Positions 17,570 through 27,569 of a stretch of 64,000 nt of DNA are shown piece by piece. Below the pieces are notes generated by a model. The model did not search any database. It was not told the origin of the DNA and saw nothing but the letters and a program-made list of their open reading frames with translations. Source of the stretch: an uncultured Colwellia sp. (GTDB taxonomy: Bacteria; Pseudomonadota; Gammaproteobacteria; Enterobacterales; Alteromonadaceae). The DNA lies in contig CAJXUN010000006.1 of NCBI GenBank assembly GCA_913061475.1, forward strand, positions 62,001-126,000. The letters are read 5' to 3'. Numbering within the stretch: position 1 is the first letter of the stretch; each line of letters starts with the position of its first letter. Made by a program: the position numbers and the translations under genes.

Positions 17570-18027
17570 TTTTTACTCTCAACTAAAAAATAAGTTATTT
17601 TATGATTTATGGAATTAATTATAGCTTTTGTAATAAGTACTTTTCCACTATGTTATGACTAAGAGGAAAACTGATTTTATAGCTTAATTATATTAGGGTC
17701 ATGGTTTCATTATATTCCGTATTACAATAATTATTTTACTGTCCTTGTTCTCTGCCAGTTCATTTTTTACTTCAAAGCACTCAATATGAACGGCAACTTC
17801 TAGCGGACGTTAGCTATAATGATGTTGTAACTCCCTCAAATTCGCACTTACTTGTCTCTATTTTATGGTGATTTGTGAAGTTTTTATAATTCCCTCACGA
17901 CTTTTGACGCAAAAATATCAATTTGATTAAATTTCTTCCTAATTCAGAGCGTTTCTCGATGTTCACAAAGAAGGTAAATTTTTTTGGTTTAGTCATTCTA
18001 AATCAAATAAATTTAACGATGTTAGTA
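17570..18027. other. Gene-free stretch
   Basis: About 460 AT-rich bases upstream of the FKBP gene with no supportable ORF, terminator or known motif. It runs into the structured element at 18028-18240. Confidence 0.5.
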
Positions 18028-18240
18028 GGTAATCGAGAAAGTTCCCTGAGGGCTATTTTAACAGACTTAAATGCTGCGTCATTGATTTTGATAAGGTTCT
18101 CACAGGGATGTGAGTCATTAAAACAACGCAGGAGCAGTCGTCGAGAATAACTATTATCTTCAATCAATGCGGTACCTAAATGGATGTAGGTACTTAGATT
18201 TTGTCTGGAACTACAAACCGGTGCCCTGATCAAACACTAG
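18028..18240. other. Structured intergenic element, possible RNA or repeat
   Basis: A sequence richer in GC than its surroundings with several complementary pairs. CTCACA/TGTGAG forms a perfect hairpin (18099-18114). It is nested in TGCTGCGT (18072) against ACGCAGGAGCA (18126-18136), with two unpaired bases. A third pair, GTACCTA/TAGGTAC, is at 18172-18193. Two short antisense ORFs cover it but look like chance frames. The shape suggests an intergenic repeat family or a small RNA. I do not recognise it. Confidence 0.4.
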
Positions 18241-18260
18241 CGTTAACCGACAAACAAGCG

Positions 18261-18710
18261 TTAGCTAAACCAGTTATTATTGTTAGCTTTAGCGGCAAAG
18301 CGCACTAATACCAGGGCGATAACCAGCACCATAATTGGCATTATCATGCCGCCCGGACCATACACTTGATATGAGTCGCTAATGAAAAATGCGTGAAACA
18401 TTTGCACAACAACACCCATAAATGAAAGCACAAATAATTGATAGCAAAATGCTTTTTTCATTAATAAAGCTACACTACCTAACGCGCCAGAAAATACGGC
18501 AATGGCAAAAGCTAGCGTTGCCCAAATCGGGGTTGCGGCATATAAGTTTTGTTCTGCCAGTGGCAACTCAGCTATCTGCTCTGGCGTCGTCAGCATTTGG
18601 CCAACAAATGCCATAACACCTAATAAATTCCATATCAGTGCTAATATTGCCACTACCTTAAACCAGCCAGGTATAGCAGTTACTTCCGGTGCTTGCTTTG
18701 TATCCGACAT
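18261..18710 (-). CDS. Four-TM membrane protein, unknown
   Basis: 149 residues with four hydrophobic segments (about 16-38, 62-84, 90-110 and 122-140). 'PGWFKVVAILALIWNLLGVMAF' opens a small family of uncharacterised inner-membrane proteins common in marine gammaproteobacteria. No catalytic motif is visible. It lies 84 bp downstream of yehS on the same strand and could share its transcript. Confidence 0.7.
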   Translation of the reverse strand: MSDTKQAPEVTAIPGWFKVVAILALIWNLLGVMAFVGQMLTTPEQIAELPLAEQNLYAATPIWATLAFAIAVFSGALGSVALLMKKAFCYQLFVLSFMGVVVQMFHAFFISDSYQVYGPGGMIMPIMVLVIALVLVRFAAKANNNNWFS

Positions 18711-18793
18711 AATTCATTCCTTCTTATTATTAAGAACTTATCAGTTAGGAATATATCTTAGTTATAGTACAAATGTCAGCTTTTTAACCTAGG

Positions 18794-19456
18794 CTATTCG
18801 CCCCAAATATCTTTAGGTTTAAGTTTTAACACTTTTCGCTCACCCGGTTTACGCTCTACTTTGCTTTTATTCGGGTTGACGTAAATTTTACTGGCATTGG
18901 CTTTCGCTGAATTATAGTTCTTATTTGCTAACACTGTTTCTAATTTATCTTTGGTTTCTTCAACTACCGCAGTTTTTACTTGTGCCTTAGCTCGACGTTG
19001 AACGTGAAATTTCTTATCAATACCTTGCAAAAAATTACGTAGTACCTGATCTTTACATTCACGATAATTTTTATGATCTGGCTTGCGAGAAAAAGCGCTT
19101 AATTCTGGCTTGTTTAAATTAAAATCTGCTAACGCCAATATCTCAATAATTTCTTCCGCTTTTAAATTAAACGCTATTTTAAGTTTAGTTAGAATAATAT
19201 TATTATTTAAACGCTTTTCAGTCTTTGCTGGCTCTCCATCTTTTTTGCCACGACGCTCATTAATAAAGCCATTTAAAAACGCGGCAAACGTAGTGTCGGT
19301 GCAATTAACATAAGTTGGATCTTCTTCTTTTTTTAACCAATTACTAATTTGATCACGAGTCACGGTTAAATCACCGGCCGCAAAAATAGCAATAACCTTT
19401 TGATCATTAAAATTAAAGGTATATCTCAGGCGACGTAAAACATCGTTATTTGTCAC
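18794..19456 (-). CDS. yehS: DUF1456 protein (YehS-like)
   Basis: 220 residues from a GTG at 19456. An upstream ATG (19486) gives a longer frame, but GGAG lies 6 nt before the GTG, inside the longer version, and the family starts at 'NDVLRRLRYTF'. Two DUF1456 repeats follow (about 1-65 and 80-145): 'NDVLRRLRYTFNF', then 'NNIILTKLKIAFNLKAEEI', with 'DPTYVNCTD' and 'HKNYRECKD' as matching positions. A basic C-terminal tail of about 70 residues is longer than in E. coli YehS. The function is unknown. Confidence 0.82.
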   Translation of the reverse strand: MTNNDVLRRLRYTFNFNDQKVIAIFAAGDLTVTRDQISNWLKKEEDPTYVNCTDTTFAAFLNGFINERRGKKDGEPAKTEKRLNNNIILTKLKIAFNLKAEEIIEILALADFNLNKPELSAFSRKPDHKNYRECKDQVLRNFLQGIDKKFHVQRRAKAQVKTAVVEETKDKLETVLANKNYNSAKANASKIYVNPNKSKVERKPGERKVLKLKPKDIWGE

Positions 19457-19746
19457 AAACTTCTCCAAAAAACCAACATATTTCATTGGTGAGTATTGCC
19501 TTATGCTAAATCGGTTTGTTAGCGACTGGCAATACCATAGTGATTCAATTATGCCGTATTATACACGCTTTAAATAACGAGATCTTTAGCTGCATGAGCT
19601 AATTGAATGAAAAGCGTCACCGCGTTAAATTTAGCGGTTAAAGATCAGGTAAAACTCATGTTAAGATATCGGAAAATTATAGTTAGTTCAGCTGTCGATA
19701 CAGTTATTTAGCGCCCATTTAGCATTCAAGTAATAAAAGAGTAATC

Positions 19747-22700
19747 ATGAGTAAAAATGTTAGTCTATTCAGTCCCGTATTGGCTAAAAGCCGAGGTAAA
19801 AATGCCGATAGAAAAATCTGGCAAAATTTACCCGGTAGTAGCGCAACTGTCGCCATTTTTCATGGTGCGTTATCAACACAACAACCGATACTATTGCTTA
19901 CTCATGATACACCGTCAGCATTGCGCTTAGAGCAAGAATTAGCCAGTTTAAATCAGCAAGAAAAATTACCTATTTGCTTGTTTCCTGATTGGGAAACCTT
20001 ACCGTACGACACATTTTCGCCTCATCAAGATATTATTTCTCAGCGTTTGGCGACTTTATATCAATTGTCACGGATGGATAAAGGTATTGTTATTGTACCT
20101 GTATCAACCTTAATGCAGCGCTTAGCGCCAAAGCAATACATAGAAGCCAATAGCTTAATCATTAAAAAAGGCGACAAAAAAGATTTACATCAGCTCAGAA
20201 AAAACTTAGAAGCTAGTGGCTATCGCTGTGTTGATCAAGTGATGGAACACGGCGAGTTTTCCGCTCGTGGCGCGATCCTTGATTTATTTCCCATGGGCAG
20301 TAAAACGCCGTTTCGTTTAGATTTTTTTGATGACGAAATCGACGAAATTCGCTTATTTGATCCAGAAAATCAACGTTCGAGCGACAAAGTCGATAATATC
20401 AATTTGTTACCTGCTCATGAGTTTCCAACCGACACTGACGGTACCAACTTATTCCGTAGTCAATATCGCGAACAATTTACCAGCATTATTGACAAAGAAT
20501 CTATTTATCATCAAGTCAGTAATGGCATTATGCCGGCAGGTATTGAATATTATTTACCGTTATTCTTTGAAACCACCAATACTCTCTGTGACTACCTTGC
20601 TGATAATACTTTAGTCATTATCAGCGGCGATATTGACAAAGCTAGCGCTCATTACTGGGCAGATATTGAGTACCGCTACGAAGATAGGCGCTATGATCGA
20701 ACTCGACCACTGTTACCACCGAGCCAACTATTTCTAAATAATGAAGAACTCTACAGTGCATTAAAACCTTTTGATCGTATTAATGTAAAACCAGAAATAA
20801 ACGAAGATGACATTAAAACATCACAAGTGCAGTTTGATGTTCATGCTTTGCCCGATCTAACCATAGATCATAAATTAAAGCAGCCATTTGAATTACTGAA
20901 TAACTTTATTAGCAGTAAAGAAACGCCGAACAAACTGTTATTTGTTGCTGAAAGCCAAGGCCGACGTGAAAGTGTTTTAGAGTTATTAGAACGTAATAAA
21001 ATAAAACCCAATATTTTCGAAACCATTGAAGACTTTGTCAACAGTGATGCGCCACTCGGTATTACAGTTAACGCATTAAGTGCCGGTTTTATTTTTCAAG
21101 CCAAGGGCAGCGCGAAGAAAAATGCCATTGCCTTAATTACCGAAGCTGAATTACTCGGTGACAGAGTTCGTCAAACACGTCGTCGCAATAAACAACAAGA
21201 AATTCAAAACGACGCAATATTTAAAAATTTAGCCGAGCTTAGTATCGGCCAACCTGTGGTTCATATTGACCACGGCATTGGTCGCTACATGGGTTTGCAA
21301 ACCATTGAAAATAGTGGCATTACCACTGAGTTTTTAGTACTAAGTTACGCCAGCGAAGCAAAACTATATGTGCCTGTAGCCTCGCTACACCTGATTAGTC
21401 GCTATTCCGGTGCTGATGCTGACCACGCACCTTTGCACAAGCTAGGTAACGATACTTGGAGCAAAGCCAAGCAAAAAGCCGCGGAAAAAGTGCGAGACGT
21501 GGCGGCTGAGCTGTTAGATATTTACGCTAAGCGCGCCAGTAATCATGGTTATAGTTTCAAACGTGACAAAGACGATTACCGCGCCTTTTCTGACAGTTTT
21601 GGCTTTGAAGAAACCTTAGATCAAGAACAAGCTATTAATGCCGTGATCAGCGATATGTTATCGCCACAAGCTATGGATAGGTTAGTGTGTGGTGATGTTG
21701 GCTTTGGTAAAACCGAAGTGGCCATGCGCGCCGCTTTTATTGCAGTCAATGATGGTAAGCAAGTGGCGATATTAGTGCCCACTACCCTACTGGCTCAACA
21801 ACACTACGAAAACTTCCGTGATCGCTTTGCTAATTGGCCGATTAGTATCGAAGTTTTATCACGTTTTAAAACCGCAAAAGAACAAAATGCCATCATTAAA
21901 GATGTTGAATCGGGTCAAATAGATATTTTAATTGGCACCCATAAACTTTTACAAAACAGCATTAAATATAAAGATTTAGGCTTGTTAGTTGTTGATGAAG
22001 AACATAGGTTCGGCGTTAAACAAAAAGAAAAAATAAAACAGCTGCGCGCGAATGTTGATATTTTAACACTCACCGCTACGCCTATTCCCAGGACCTTAAA
22101 TATGGCCATGGGTGGTATGCGTGATTTGTCTATTATAGCAACACCACCAGCCAAACGCTTGGCGGTAAAAACCTTTGTTAGACAGCGTGACGACGCCTTA
22201 ATTCGCGAATCAATTCTCAGGGAAATATTACGTGGTGGTCAAGTTTACTTCTTACATAACAATGTTGATACCATAGATAAAACCGCCGCCGACATTCAAG
22301 CGTTATTACCTGAAGCGAAAATCACCACAGCTCACGGACAAATGCGCGAACGTGAACTCGAGCGCATTATGAGCGACTTCTATCACCAGCGGTATAATGT
22401 TTTAGTTTGTACCACCATTATTGAAACCGGCATCGATGTGCCGACTGCCAACACTATTATTATGGACCGAGCGGATCATTTAGGCTTAGCTCAGTTGCAC
22501 CAATTACGTGGTCGAGTTGGCCGCTCGCATCACCAAGCATACGCCTATTTGTTAACACCGCATGAAAAACGCATGACCAAAGATGCAAAAAAACGCCTTG
22601 AAGCCATCGCATCATTAGAAGACTTAGGTGCAGGCTTTACCTTGGCAACGCATGATTTAGAAATTCGTGGTGCCGGTGAACTATTAGGCGAAGATCAAAG

Positions 22701-23256
22701 TGGCTCAATGAGCCAAGTTGGTTTTACACTCTATATGGAAATGCTTGATGCTGCAGTTGCAGCGCTCAAAGACGGTAAACAATTATCACTTGAACAAGTA
22801 ATGAAAACACAAACTGAAGTCGATTTACGTGTTGCAGCCCTACTACCTGATGATTATATTTTCGATGTCAGTGTACGATTAAGTTTATACAAGCGTATTG
22901 CCAGTTGTAAAAACAAACAAGCCCTTGATGACGTGCAAGTTGAATTGATTGACCGTTTTGGTTTATTACCGCAGCCGGCAAAAAATTTAATTCATATCGC
23001 AAAACTTAAAATTAAAGCCGAAAAAATTGGCATTGCTCGTATTGATGTTGGCCCTGCAGGTGGTTCAATTGAATTTAGCAGCGATACCAAAGTAGATGCC
23101 ATGTTCATTATTGGTTTAATTCAGCAACAACCTAAGATATATAAAATGGATGGTGCTAACAAACTGAAATTTAAGCACGTGACAGAAGATGCTAAATCAC
23201 GTTTTATTTTGGTCACCACCATGTTGAACGAATTGGCCAATCATTTAAGGGCATAA
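19747..23256 (+). CDS. mfd: Transcription-repair coupling factor Mfd
   Basis: 1169 residues, full length for Mfd. The N-terminal UvrB-homology region (about 1-340) is followed by the RNA-polymerase-interacting CarD-like domain ('IGQPVVHIDHGIGRYMGLQ', about 500), then the SF2 translocase with Walker A 'GDVGFGKTE' (649-657), DEEH box (749-752), 'TATPIPRTL', and 'GRVGRSHHQAYAYLL' in the second RecA lobe, and a C-terminal TRCF domain. Mfd displaces stalled RNA polymerase and recruits UvrA. It is followed by csiV, a pairing seen in related marine bacteria. Confidence 0.97.
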   Translation: MSKNVSLFSPVLAKSRGKNADRKIWQNLPGSSATVAIFHGALSTQQPILLLTHDTPSALRLEQELASLNQQEKLPICLFPDWETLPYDTFSPHQDIISQRLATLYQLSRMDKGIVIVPVSTLMQRLAPKQYIEANSLIIKKGDKKDLHQLRKNLEASGYRCVDQVMEHGEFSARGAILDLFPMGSKTPFRLDFFDDEIDEIRLFDPENQRSSDKVDNINLLPAHEFPTDTDGTNLFRSQYREQFTSIIDKESIYHQVSNGIMPAGIEYYLPLFFETTNTLCDYLADNTLVIISGDIDKASAHYWADIEYRYEDRRYDRTRPLLPPSQLFLNNEELYSALKPFDRINVKPEINEDDIKTSQVQFDVHALPDLTIDHKLKQPFELLNNFISSKETPNKLLFVAESQGRRESVLELLERNKIKPNIFETIEDFVNSDAPLGITVNALSAGFIFQAKGSAKKNAIALITEAELLGDRVRQTRRRNKQQEIQNDAIFKNLAELSIGQPVVHIDHGIGRYMGLQTIENSGITTEFLVLSYASEAKLYVPVASLHLISRYSGADADHAPLHKLGNDTWSKAKQKAAEKVRDVAAELLDIYAKRASNHGYSFKRDKDDYRAFSDSFGFEETLDQEQAINAVISDMLSPQAMDRLVCGDVGFGKTEVAMRAAFIAVNDGKQVAILVPTTLLAQQHYENFRDRFANWPISIEVLSRFKTAKEQNAIIKDVESGQIDILIGTHKLLQNSIKYKDLGLLVVDEEHRFGVKQKEKIKQLRANVDILTLTATPIPRTLNMAMGGMRDLSIIATPPAKRLAVKTFVRQRDDALIRESILREILRGGQVYFLHNNVDTIDKTAADIQALLPEAKITTAHGQMRERELERIMSDFYHQRYNVLVCTTIIETGIDVPTANTIIMDRADHLGLAQLHQLRGRVGRSHHQAYAYLLTPHEKRMTKDAKKRLEAIASLEDLGAGFTLATHDLEIRGAGELLGEDQSGSMSQVGFTLYMEMLDAAVAALKDGKQLSLEQVMKTQTEVDLRVAALLPDDYIFDVSVRLSLYKRIASCKNKQALDDVQVELIDRFGLLPQPAKNLIHIAKLKIKAEKIGIARIDVGPAGGSIEFSSDTKVDAMFIIGLIQQQPKIYKMDGANKLKFKHVTEDAKSRFILVTTMLNELANHLRA

Positions 23257-23399
23257 TGATTAAAATGAGCAATAGTTACCACGATACGATTTATCACATA
23301 ATAGTTAACAGATAACTGATTGATAATTTAAGTATTGATCAACCTTTGCTATTATAGCCGTCGGAACGATTGGTAAGACAACCATTAATTGGAAACTGA

Positions 23400-24989
23400 A
23401 TGAAATTAACGCAACTTGTTTTATGTGCAGCAGCCATAGCGTTACCGCTATCTTCACATGCCGCTTCGCAAAAAAGTAATGACCGATGGTTTGAAGTAGA
23501 AATAATCCTTTTTAGCCAATTAGGTGATAAAACGCAGTTAAAAGAAAATTTCCCAGACACCACTGACCTTCCTAAATATCGATATGCTGAAGATTTACTC
23601 GGCAAATATTTAAACCCCGATATTCGCGGCTTAAAACAACTATTGCCGAGTTGTGACTCACCAGCAGCTCCGCAAAGCCTGCTAGAACAACACGCAAAAT
23701 TACCACCACTTTTTGCTAAAAAGTCATTAAAGCAAATCCTACAATTTGCAGAAAGCAAAAACAATTCAACGGACCTAACAGCGCCAAATAAGAACTTTTC
23801 CGACGCTAGTAATGATGTTACAAGTGCGACCATAGACAACCGGCTTGTGAGCCGAAAAACGACGCCAGATCAAGCTAATAATCCAGTGACGGAAAATGAG
23901 GCATTGAGCAGCGGAAAAATAAGTGCCGAAGTTGTAAGTAACGCTATTGATAACCCGCTAGAGCCTTCATCTGTCGAGCTATCACAAGAGCAGCGCATAA
24001 AAATACAACAGTCAGTACAGGCGGCCGAAGAAGAGTTTCAACAGCTAAAATTTCAATATACCGCCAAAACCGAGGCTAAATCTTTCTGTCGAATTGACCA
24101 GTCTTACTTTGCAGATTATCAAGCTAGCCATCCTACATTTGACTACTACGGTTTTACGGTTGATAAAATCCCGTTACGCATAGATTCCCCAGAAGAAATC
24201 GGCAACAACAATACACATTTACTCAGTAATGCCTCATTAAAGCTTGGCGATATCATTACAGACTTAAGGTATAGCAAGGACTTTCGCCCACTTCTACATA
24301 TGGGATGGCGACAAGTAGCTCGACCTAAAAAGCAATCAGTACCGGTGAAAGTGTATGCGGGTGAAAATTTTGAGGCAGATCACCAAAAGAAGTTAGCTGA
24401 CTTCAATGCGCTAAAGAATCTACACACAAGGCAATTACTTGCATATACTAATCAGCAAGACTCAGTTACTTCTTTAGCTGAAAAAGTACCTAATGAGCAA
24501 AGCAAAGTTGAGCAACTACAATTAGCAAAACAAGCACGTATTGAGCAAATAATTTCCCAGCTATCACAAGTAAACCAAGATAGTGATGAACTATTTACCT
24601 CTATCGATAAGCAAGACTTATCGCTAGAACTTGCTAACAAAAACATTATAGCACCACTGGCGTTGGCACAACCACAGCCTCCTATTCAACAATGGTTTCT
24701 CGATGGCTTTTTTAATATTCACTTAAAACATTATTTATTTATTACCGCTGATTTTACGGTGTTAGATAAAAATTTATCGGAGCTTGCTAGCGCTGAATTG
24801 GCAAATTCGATGGTAACAGCAGCCGATAACAACACGGTTATTGCCCCAACAACGCAAGCGAAAGCTATTCGCTTTAAACAAGACCGACGGGTGATCAGTG
24901 GTGAAGTACACTATTTTGACCACCCTTACATGGGCATGATAGTGCAAATTAGACCTTACACAAAACCAGAGCCTGAAGCAGAGCTTTAA
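23400..24989 (+). CDS. csiV: CsiV-like peptidoglycan-binding envelope protein
   Basis: 529 residues with a signal peptide (cleavage after 'SHAA', about 22). The motif 'RWFEVEIILFSQ' just after it and the C-terminal 'SGEVHYFDHPYMGMIVQIRPY' are the two conserved ends of CsiV, a periplasmic peptidoglycan-binding protein required for normal cell shape in Vibrio. Between them is a low-complexity Q/E/S-rich middle (about 120-220 and 320-410), longer than I expect for Vibrio CsiV. It begins 143 bp after mfd. Confidence 0.8.
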   Translation: MKLTQLVLCAAAIALPLSSHAASQKSNDRWFEVEIILFSQLGDKTQLKENFPDTTDLPKYRYAEDLLGKYLNPDIRGLKQLLPSCDSPAAPQSLLEQHAKLPPLFAKKSLKQILQFAESKNNSTDLTAPNKNFSDASNDVTSATIDNRLVSRKTTPDQANNPVTENEALSSGKISAEVVSNAIDNPLEPSSVELSQEQRIKIQQSVQAAEEEFQQLKFQYTAKTEAKSFCRIDQSYFADYQASHPTFDYYGFTVDKIPLRIDSPEEIGNNNTHLLSNASLKLGDIITDLRYSKDFRPLLHMGWRQVARPKKQSVPVKVYAGENFEADHQKKLADFNALKNLHTRQLLAYTNQQDSVTSLAEKVPNEQSKVEQLQLAKQARIEQIISQLSQVNQDSDELFTSIDKQDLSLELANKNIIAPLALAQPQPPIQQWFLDGFFNIHLKHYLFITADFTVLDKNLSELASAELANSMVTAADNNTVIAPTTQAKAIRFKQDRRVISGEVHYFDHPYMGMIVQIRPYTKPEPEAEL

Positions 24990-25038
24990 CAAGCCCTGGC
25001 ATAAACAACATTTTCAAACATAGGTAGTTAGAGACATT

Positions 25039-25329
25039 ATGGATAAAGAAATTGAAATTCAAGCAGCAGTCTTCCGTCGTTTACTAGCGCATTTAGATAA
25101 CCGCAAAGACGTGCAAAACATTGAATTAATGAACCTTGCAGGTTTTTGTCGCAACTGTTTTTCTAAATGGACGGTCGCCGAAGCTGAAAAAATCGGTGTT
25201 ACTGTTGATATCGAAGATGCGCGCCAACAGGTATATGGTATGCCATATAGTGATTGGAAAGAAAAGCATCAGCTGCCAGCAACGGAGGAGCAGCTAGCAA
25301 AGTTTAACCAATTAAACCCGAAAAAATAG
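25039..25329 (+). CDS. DUF1244 protein
   Basis: 96 residues. 'FRRLLAHLDNRKDVQNIELMNLAGFCRNCFSKW' and 'VYGMPYSDWK' are the fixed signature of DUF1244, a small soluble family. The two Cys in CRNC may bind metal. The function is unknown. It begins 49 bp after csiV and is followed closely by the next gene on the same strand. Confidence 0.88.
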   Translation: MDKEIEIQAAVFRRLLAHLDNRKDVQNIELMNLAGFCRNCFSKWTVAEAEKIGVTVDIEDARQQVYGMPYSDWKEKHQLPATEEQLAKFNQLNPKK

Positions 25330-25365
25330 TTTTATTCTGGCAATAGCACAAAGGAGTGTAGATAT

Positions 25366-26130
25366 ATGAAGACTTGTTTATTGATAGTAATCCTCACTTT
25401 ATTATCAAACATTGTCTTGGCTGACGAGAAAAAACTTCGTACTTCATACTATCGCCAAAATATGGCACCACAACTATTTTTCGATGAAAACAACAAGCCT
25501 ACAAGTGGTATTCTCTTTGATATCACCCACGCTATTGCTGACAAGTTAGACCTAGAGCTTGAAATGTTGCCCATACCCCGCAAAAGAATTGAACAAACTC
25601 TGGTTAGAAACATTATCGATATGCACTGTGCAGCTAATAAGAGTTGGTATACCTTAAGCACTTTACAATGGAGCAGTGTCATTTATAAAAATAGAGATAT
25701 TCTTATTAATAACAAAGGCATAACAACTTTAACTGAATTAGCTGACTATCAGCAATTAAAAATTGGTACCTCATTGGGTTATATCTACCCTGAACTTGTC
25801 AACTATATTAGTAACAACAACATACTACCCGTTTCTAGCGTTTCGCCTGAAGACAGCTATAAGCAATATCGTAAAAACAAAATATCGGGCTTTGTCATTC
25901 CTGAAATTGAAGCATCACCTTTTATAAAAGAAGTTACCGACTCTGTGGTCATTATGAATAATAATGACATACGCTGTGTTTTAGCACCGAGCATGAAAAA
26001 ATCGAGAGTGGACAATATCAGTAGTGCGATAGAGCAATTAAAATCTTCTGGTGAAATTGACGCTATTTTAAGTAAATACATGCCTGAGTCTAAGCTCGCT
26101 AGAGAAAATTCTAAAATATTAGCGGATTAG
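25366..26130 (+). CDS. Periplasmic solute-binding protein, SBP_bac_3 type
   Basis: 254 residues with a signal peptide ('MKTCLLIVILTLLSNIVLA', cleavage about 19). The remainder has the family-3 (amino-acid-binding-like) layout: 'KPTSGILFDITHAIADKLDLELEM' in lobe 1 and 'KIGTSLGYIYPEL' at the hinge, ending 'SSGEIDAILSKYM'. No ABC permease is adjacent, so it may be an orphan binding protein or a signalling sensor. A good AAGGAGTG ribosome site precedes it. Confidence 0.78.
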   Translation: MKTCLLIVILTLLSNIVLADEKKLRTSYYRQNMAPQLFFDENNKPTSGILFDITHAIADKLDLELEMLPIPRKRIEQTLVRNIIDMHCAANKSWYTLSTLQWSSVIYKNRDILINNKGITTLTELADYQQLKIGTSLGYIYPELVNYISNNNILPVSSVSPEDSYKQYRKNKISGFVIPEIEASPFIKEVTDSVVIMNNNDIRCVLAPSMKKSRVDNISSAIEQLKSSGEIDAILSKYMPESKLARENSKILAD

Positions 26131-26290
26131 CATTTTCAAAGTCGACATTGCAATCACAGCACTGTCAATAATCAGGCTGCCTAGTTGAACAGAAGCGAGC
26201 TATTGAAAGTAGCGCAGCGATGGGGAGTTAAGCCAGCTTATAATGAGCGATGAATTATTTTTAATTACTATAAGATATCGCCAGCAGTAA

Positions 26291-26593
26291 CTAGACCTTA
26301 ACAAAGACCGTCATGGCTGTCGCTCTGCGATCGTTTCGGTCACGAGACTCTAACCAACGCCCGCGCTTCATCCGTTGTTGGCGACGATCTTCCCCCATGC
26401 GACGATCACTATCAGGTAATAATGATTGTGTAGCCGATAATTTTTCTTTTAGTAACGCCTGCTCGGTCTCTGGTTCTGAACCGAGCCCTTTACTTTGCTT
26501 TTTTTTCTCTGGCTGATGCCGACGACTGTCCTTTGATGATGGCTCAGCTTTCGCCGTATAATTGGGTGGTAATAACTCAGCTAAAACGTCCAT
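26291..26593 (-). CDS. Small conserved arginine-rich protein, unknown
   Basis: 100 residues, strongly charged. The C-terminal 'DRRMGEDRRQQRMKRGRWLESRDRNDRR' region (about 62-90) resembles short uncharacterised proteins in Alteromonadales, where an RxGxDRR...RGRWLESR core is shared. No fold can be read. The basic clusters could bind nucleic acid. There is an AGAGAAAGG ribosome-like sequence upstream of the ATG. Confidence 0.6.
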   Translation of the reverse strand: MDVLAELLPPNYTAKAEPSSKDSRRHQPEKKKQSKGLGSEPETEQALLKEKLSATQSLLPDSDRRMGEDRRQQRMKRGRWLESRDRNDRRATAMTVFVKV

Positions 26594-26716
26594 TTACCTT
26601 TCTCTTTCAGATGCTTAAAATAATGACTCATTGTTCATTAAATCGGCAGGCATCATAAAAAGTTTAGTAATTTTTTTGTTTTTACTGCGAAAATAGAGAA
26701 AAGTTAAATACCGATA

Positions 26717-27406
26717 TTATAAAAATGCATCAACCTCTGCTTGGCTTAAGTAACGCCACTCTCCTAACGGTAAGTTAGCTAACTTTATCGGACCGATTTG
26801 TTCACGATGCAGACCGACAACTTTATTACCAACGGCAGCAAACATGCGTTTCACTTGATGGTACTTACCTTCGGTGATGGTTAATAGCACTTCACGTTCT
26901 TCAACTTGCGCTAACTTTGCGGGTCGAGTTAGCCCCTCTTCACCTTGTAACTGCACACCATGGGTAAATTTTTCAGCGGTATCAGCCTTTAATGCATCTC
27001 GTAACCAGACACGATAGACTTTTTCGCACTGCTTTTTTGGTGAAATAATATTATGTGACCAACGCCCGTCATCGGTCACTAACACTAGGCCGGTCGTGTC
27101 AGCATCTAAACGACCGGCTATGTGCATATCGAAAGCTCGATCAACATCGATTAAATGTAATAACGAGGGATATATTTCATCAACATTTGAGCAAATGGTA
27201 TCAAGGGGTTTATGCAAAATGACATAGCGAGAGCTGCGCGCTGTCAGCTCGCTTCCTTCAACACAAATACAGTTATTTTCGTGCACCTGTGTTGCGGGAT
27301 CTTTAATAACCGTATCATTCACCGTCACCTTACCCATTTTGAGCAACTTTTTAGCTTCAGTGCGGGTCAGTTCGGTACTTTTGCAAATAAATTTATCTAG
27401 GCGCAT
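26717..27406 (-). CDS. rsuA: 16S rRNA pseudouridine(516) synthase RsuA
   Basis: 229 residues. An N-terminal S4-like RNA-binding domain ('MRLDKFICKSTELTRTEAKKLL', 1-60) precedes the RsuA/RluB-type catalytic domain with 'GRLDADTTGL' (catalytic Asp101). 'EGKYHQVKRMFAAVGNKVVGLHRE' follows near the C-terminus. Length and motifs fit RsuA rather than RluB/E/F. It acts on 16S rRNA in assembling small subunits. The gene is monocistronic. Confidence 0.9.
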   Translation of the reverse strand: MRLDKFICKSTELTRTEAKKLLKMGKVTVNDTVIKDPATQVHENNCICVEGSELTARSSRYVILHKPLDTICSNVDEIYPSLLHLIDVDRAFDMHIAGRLDADTTGLVLVTDDGRWSHNIISPKKQCEKVYRVWLRDALKADTAEKFTHGVQLQGEEGLTRPAKLAQVEEREVLLTITEGKYHQVKRMFAAVGNKVVGLHREQIGPIKLANLPLGEWRYLSQAEVDAFL

Positions 27407-27569
27407 GGTGATTTTTTCGCTAACAACTAATGAAATAAAGGCGACGCTATTATCAACATTTGAGTACGTTTAGCAAGGTTAACGCGCTTAACAACGTTAA
27501 AACAGCTCGCCAATTAATTTCTATAGCCTATACAGATTGACTAAAAGCATTCCGCCTGAAAGTAACTCA

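Noticed and set aside
17923-18233. Two overlapping antisense frames (75 and 76 codons) in the FKBP-yehS gap
   Set aside because: Neither has a ribosome site or family; the sequence is better explained as a structured non-coding element.
23339-23839. 166-codon minus-strand frame opposite the csiV start
   Set aside because: Antisense to a gene with clear family motifs and signal peptide; Cys/Ser-rich composition typical of a shadow frame.
26313-26516. 67-codon plus-strand frame opposite the arginine-rich protein
   Set aside because: Mirror of a charge-rich gene; no ribosome site.
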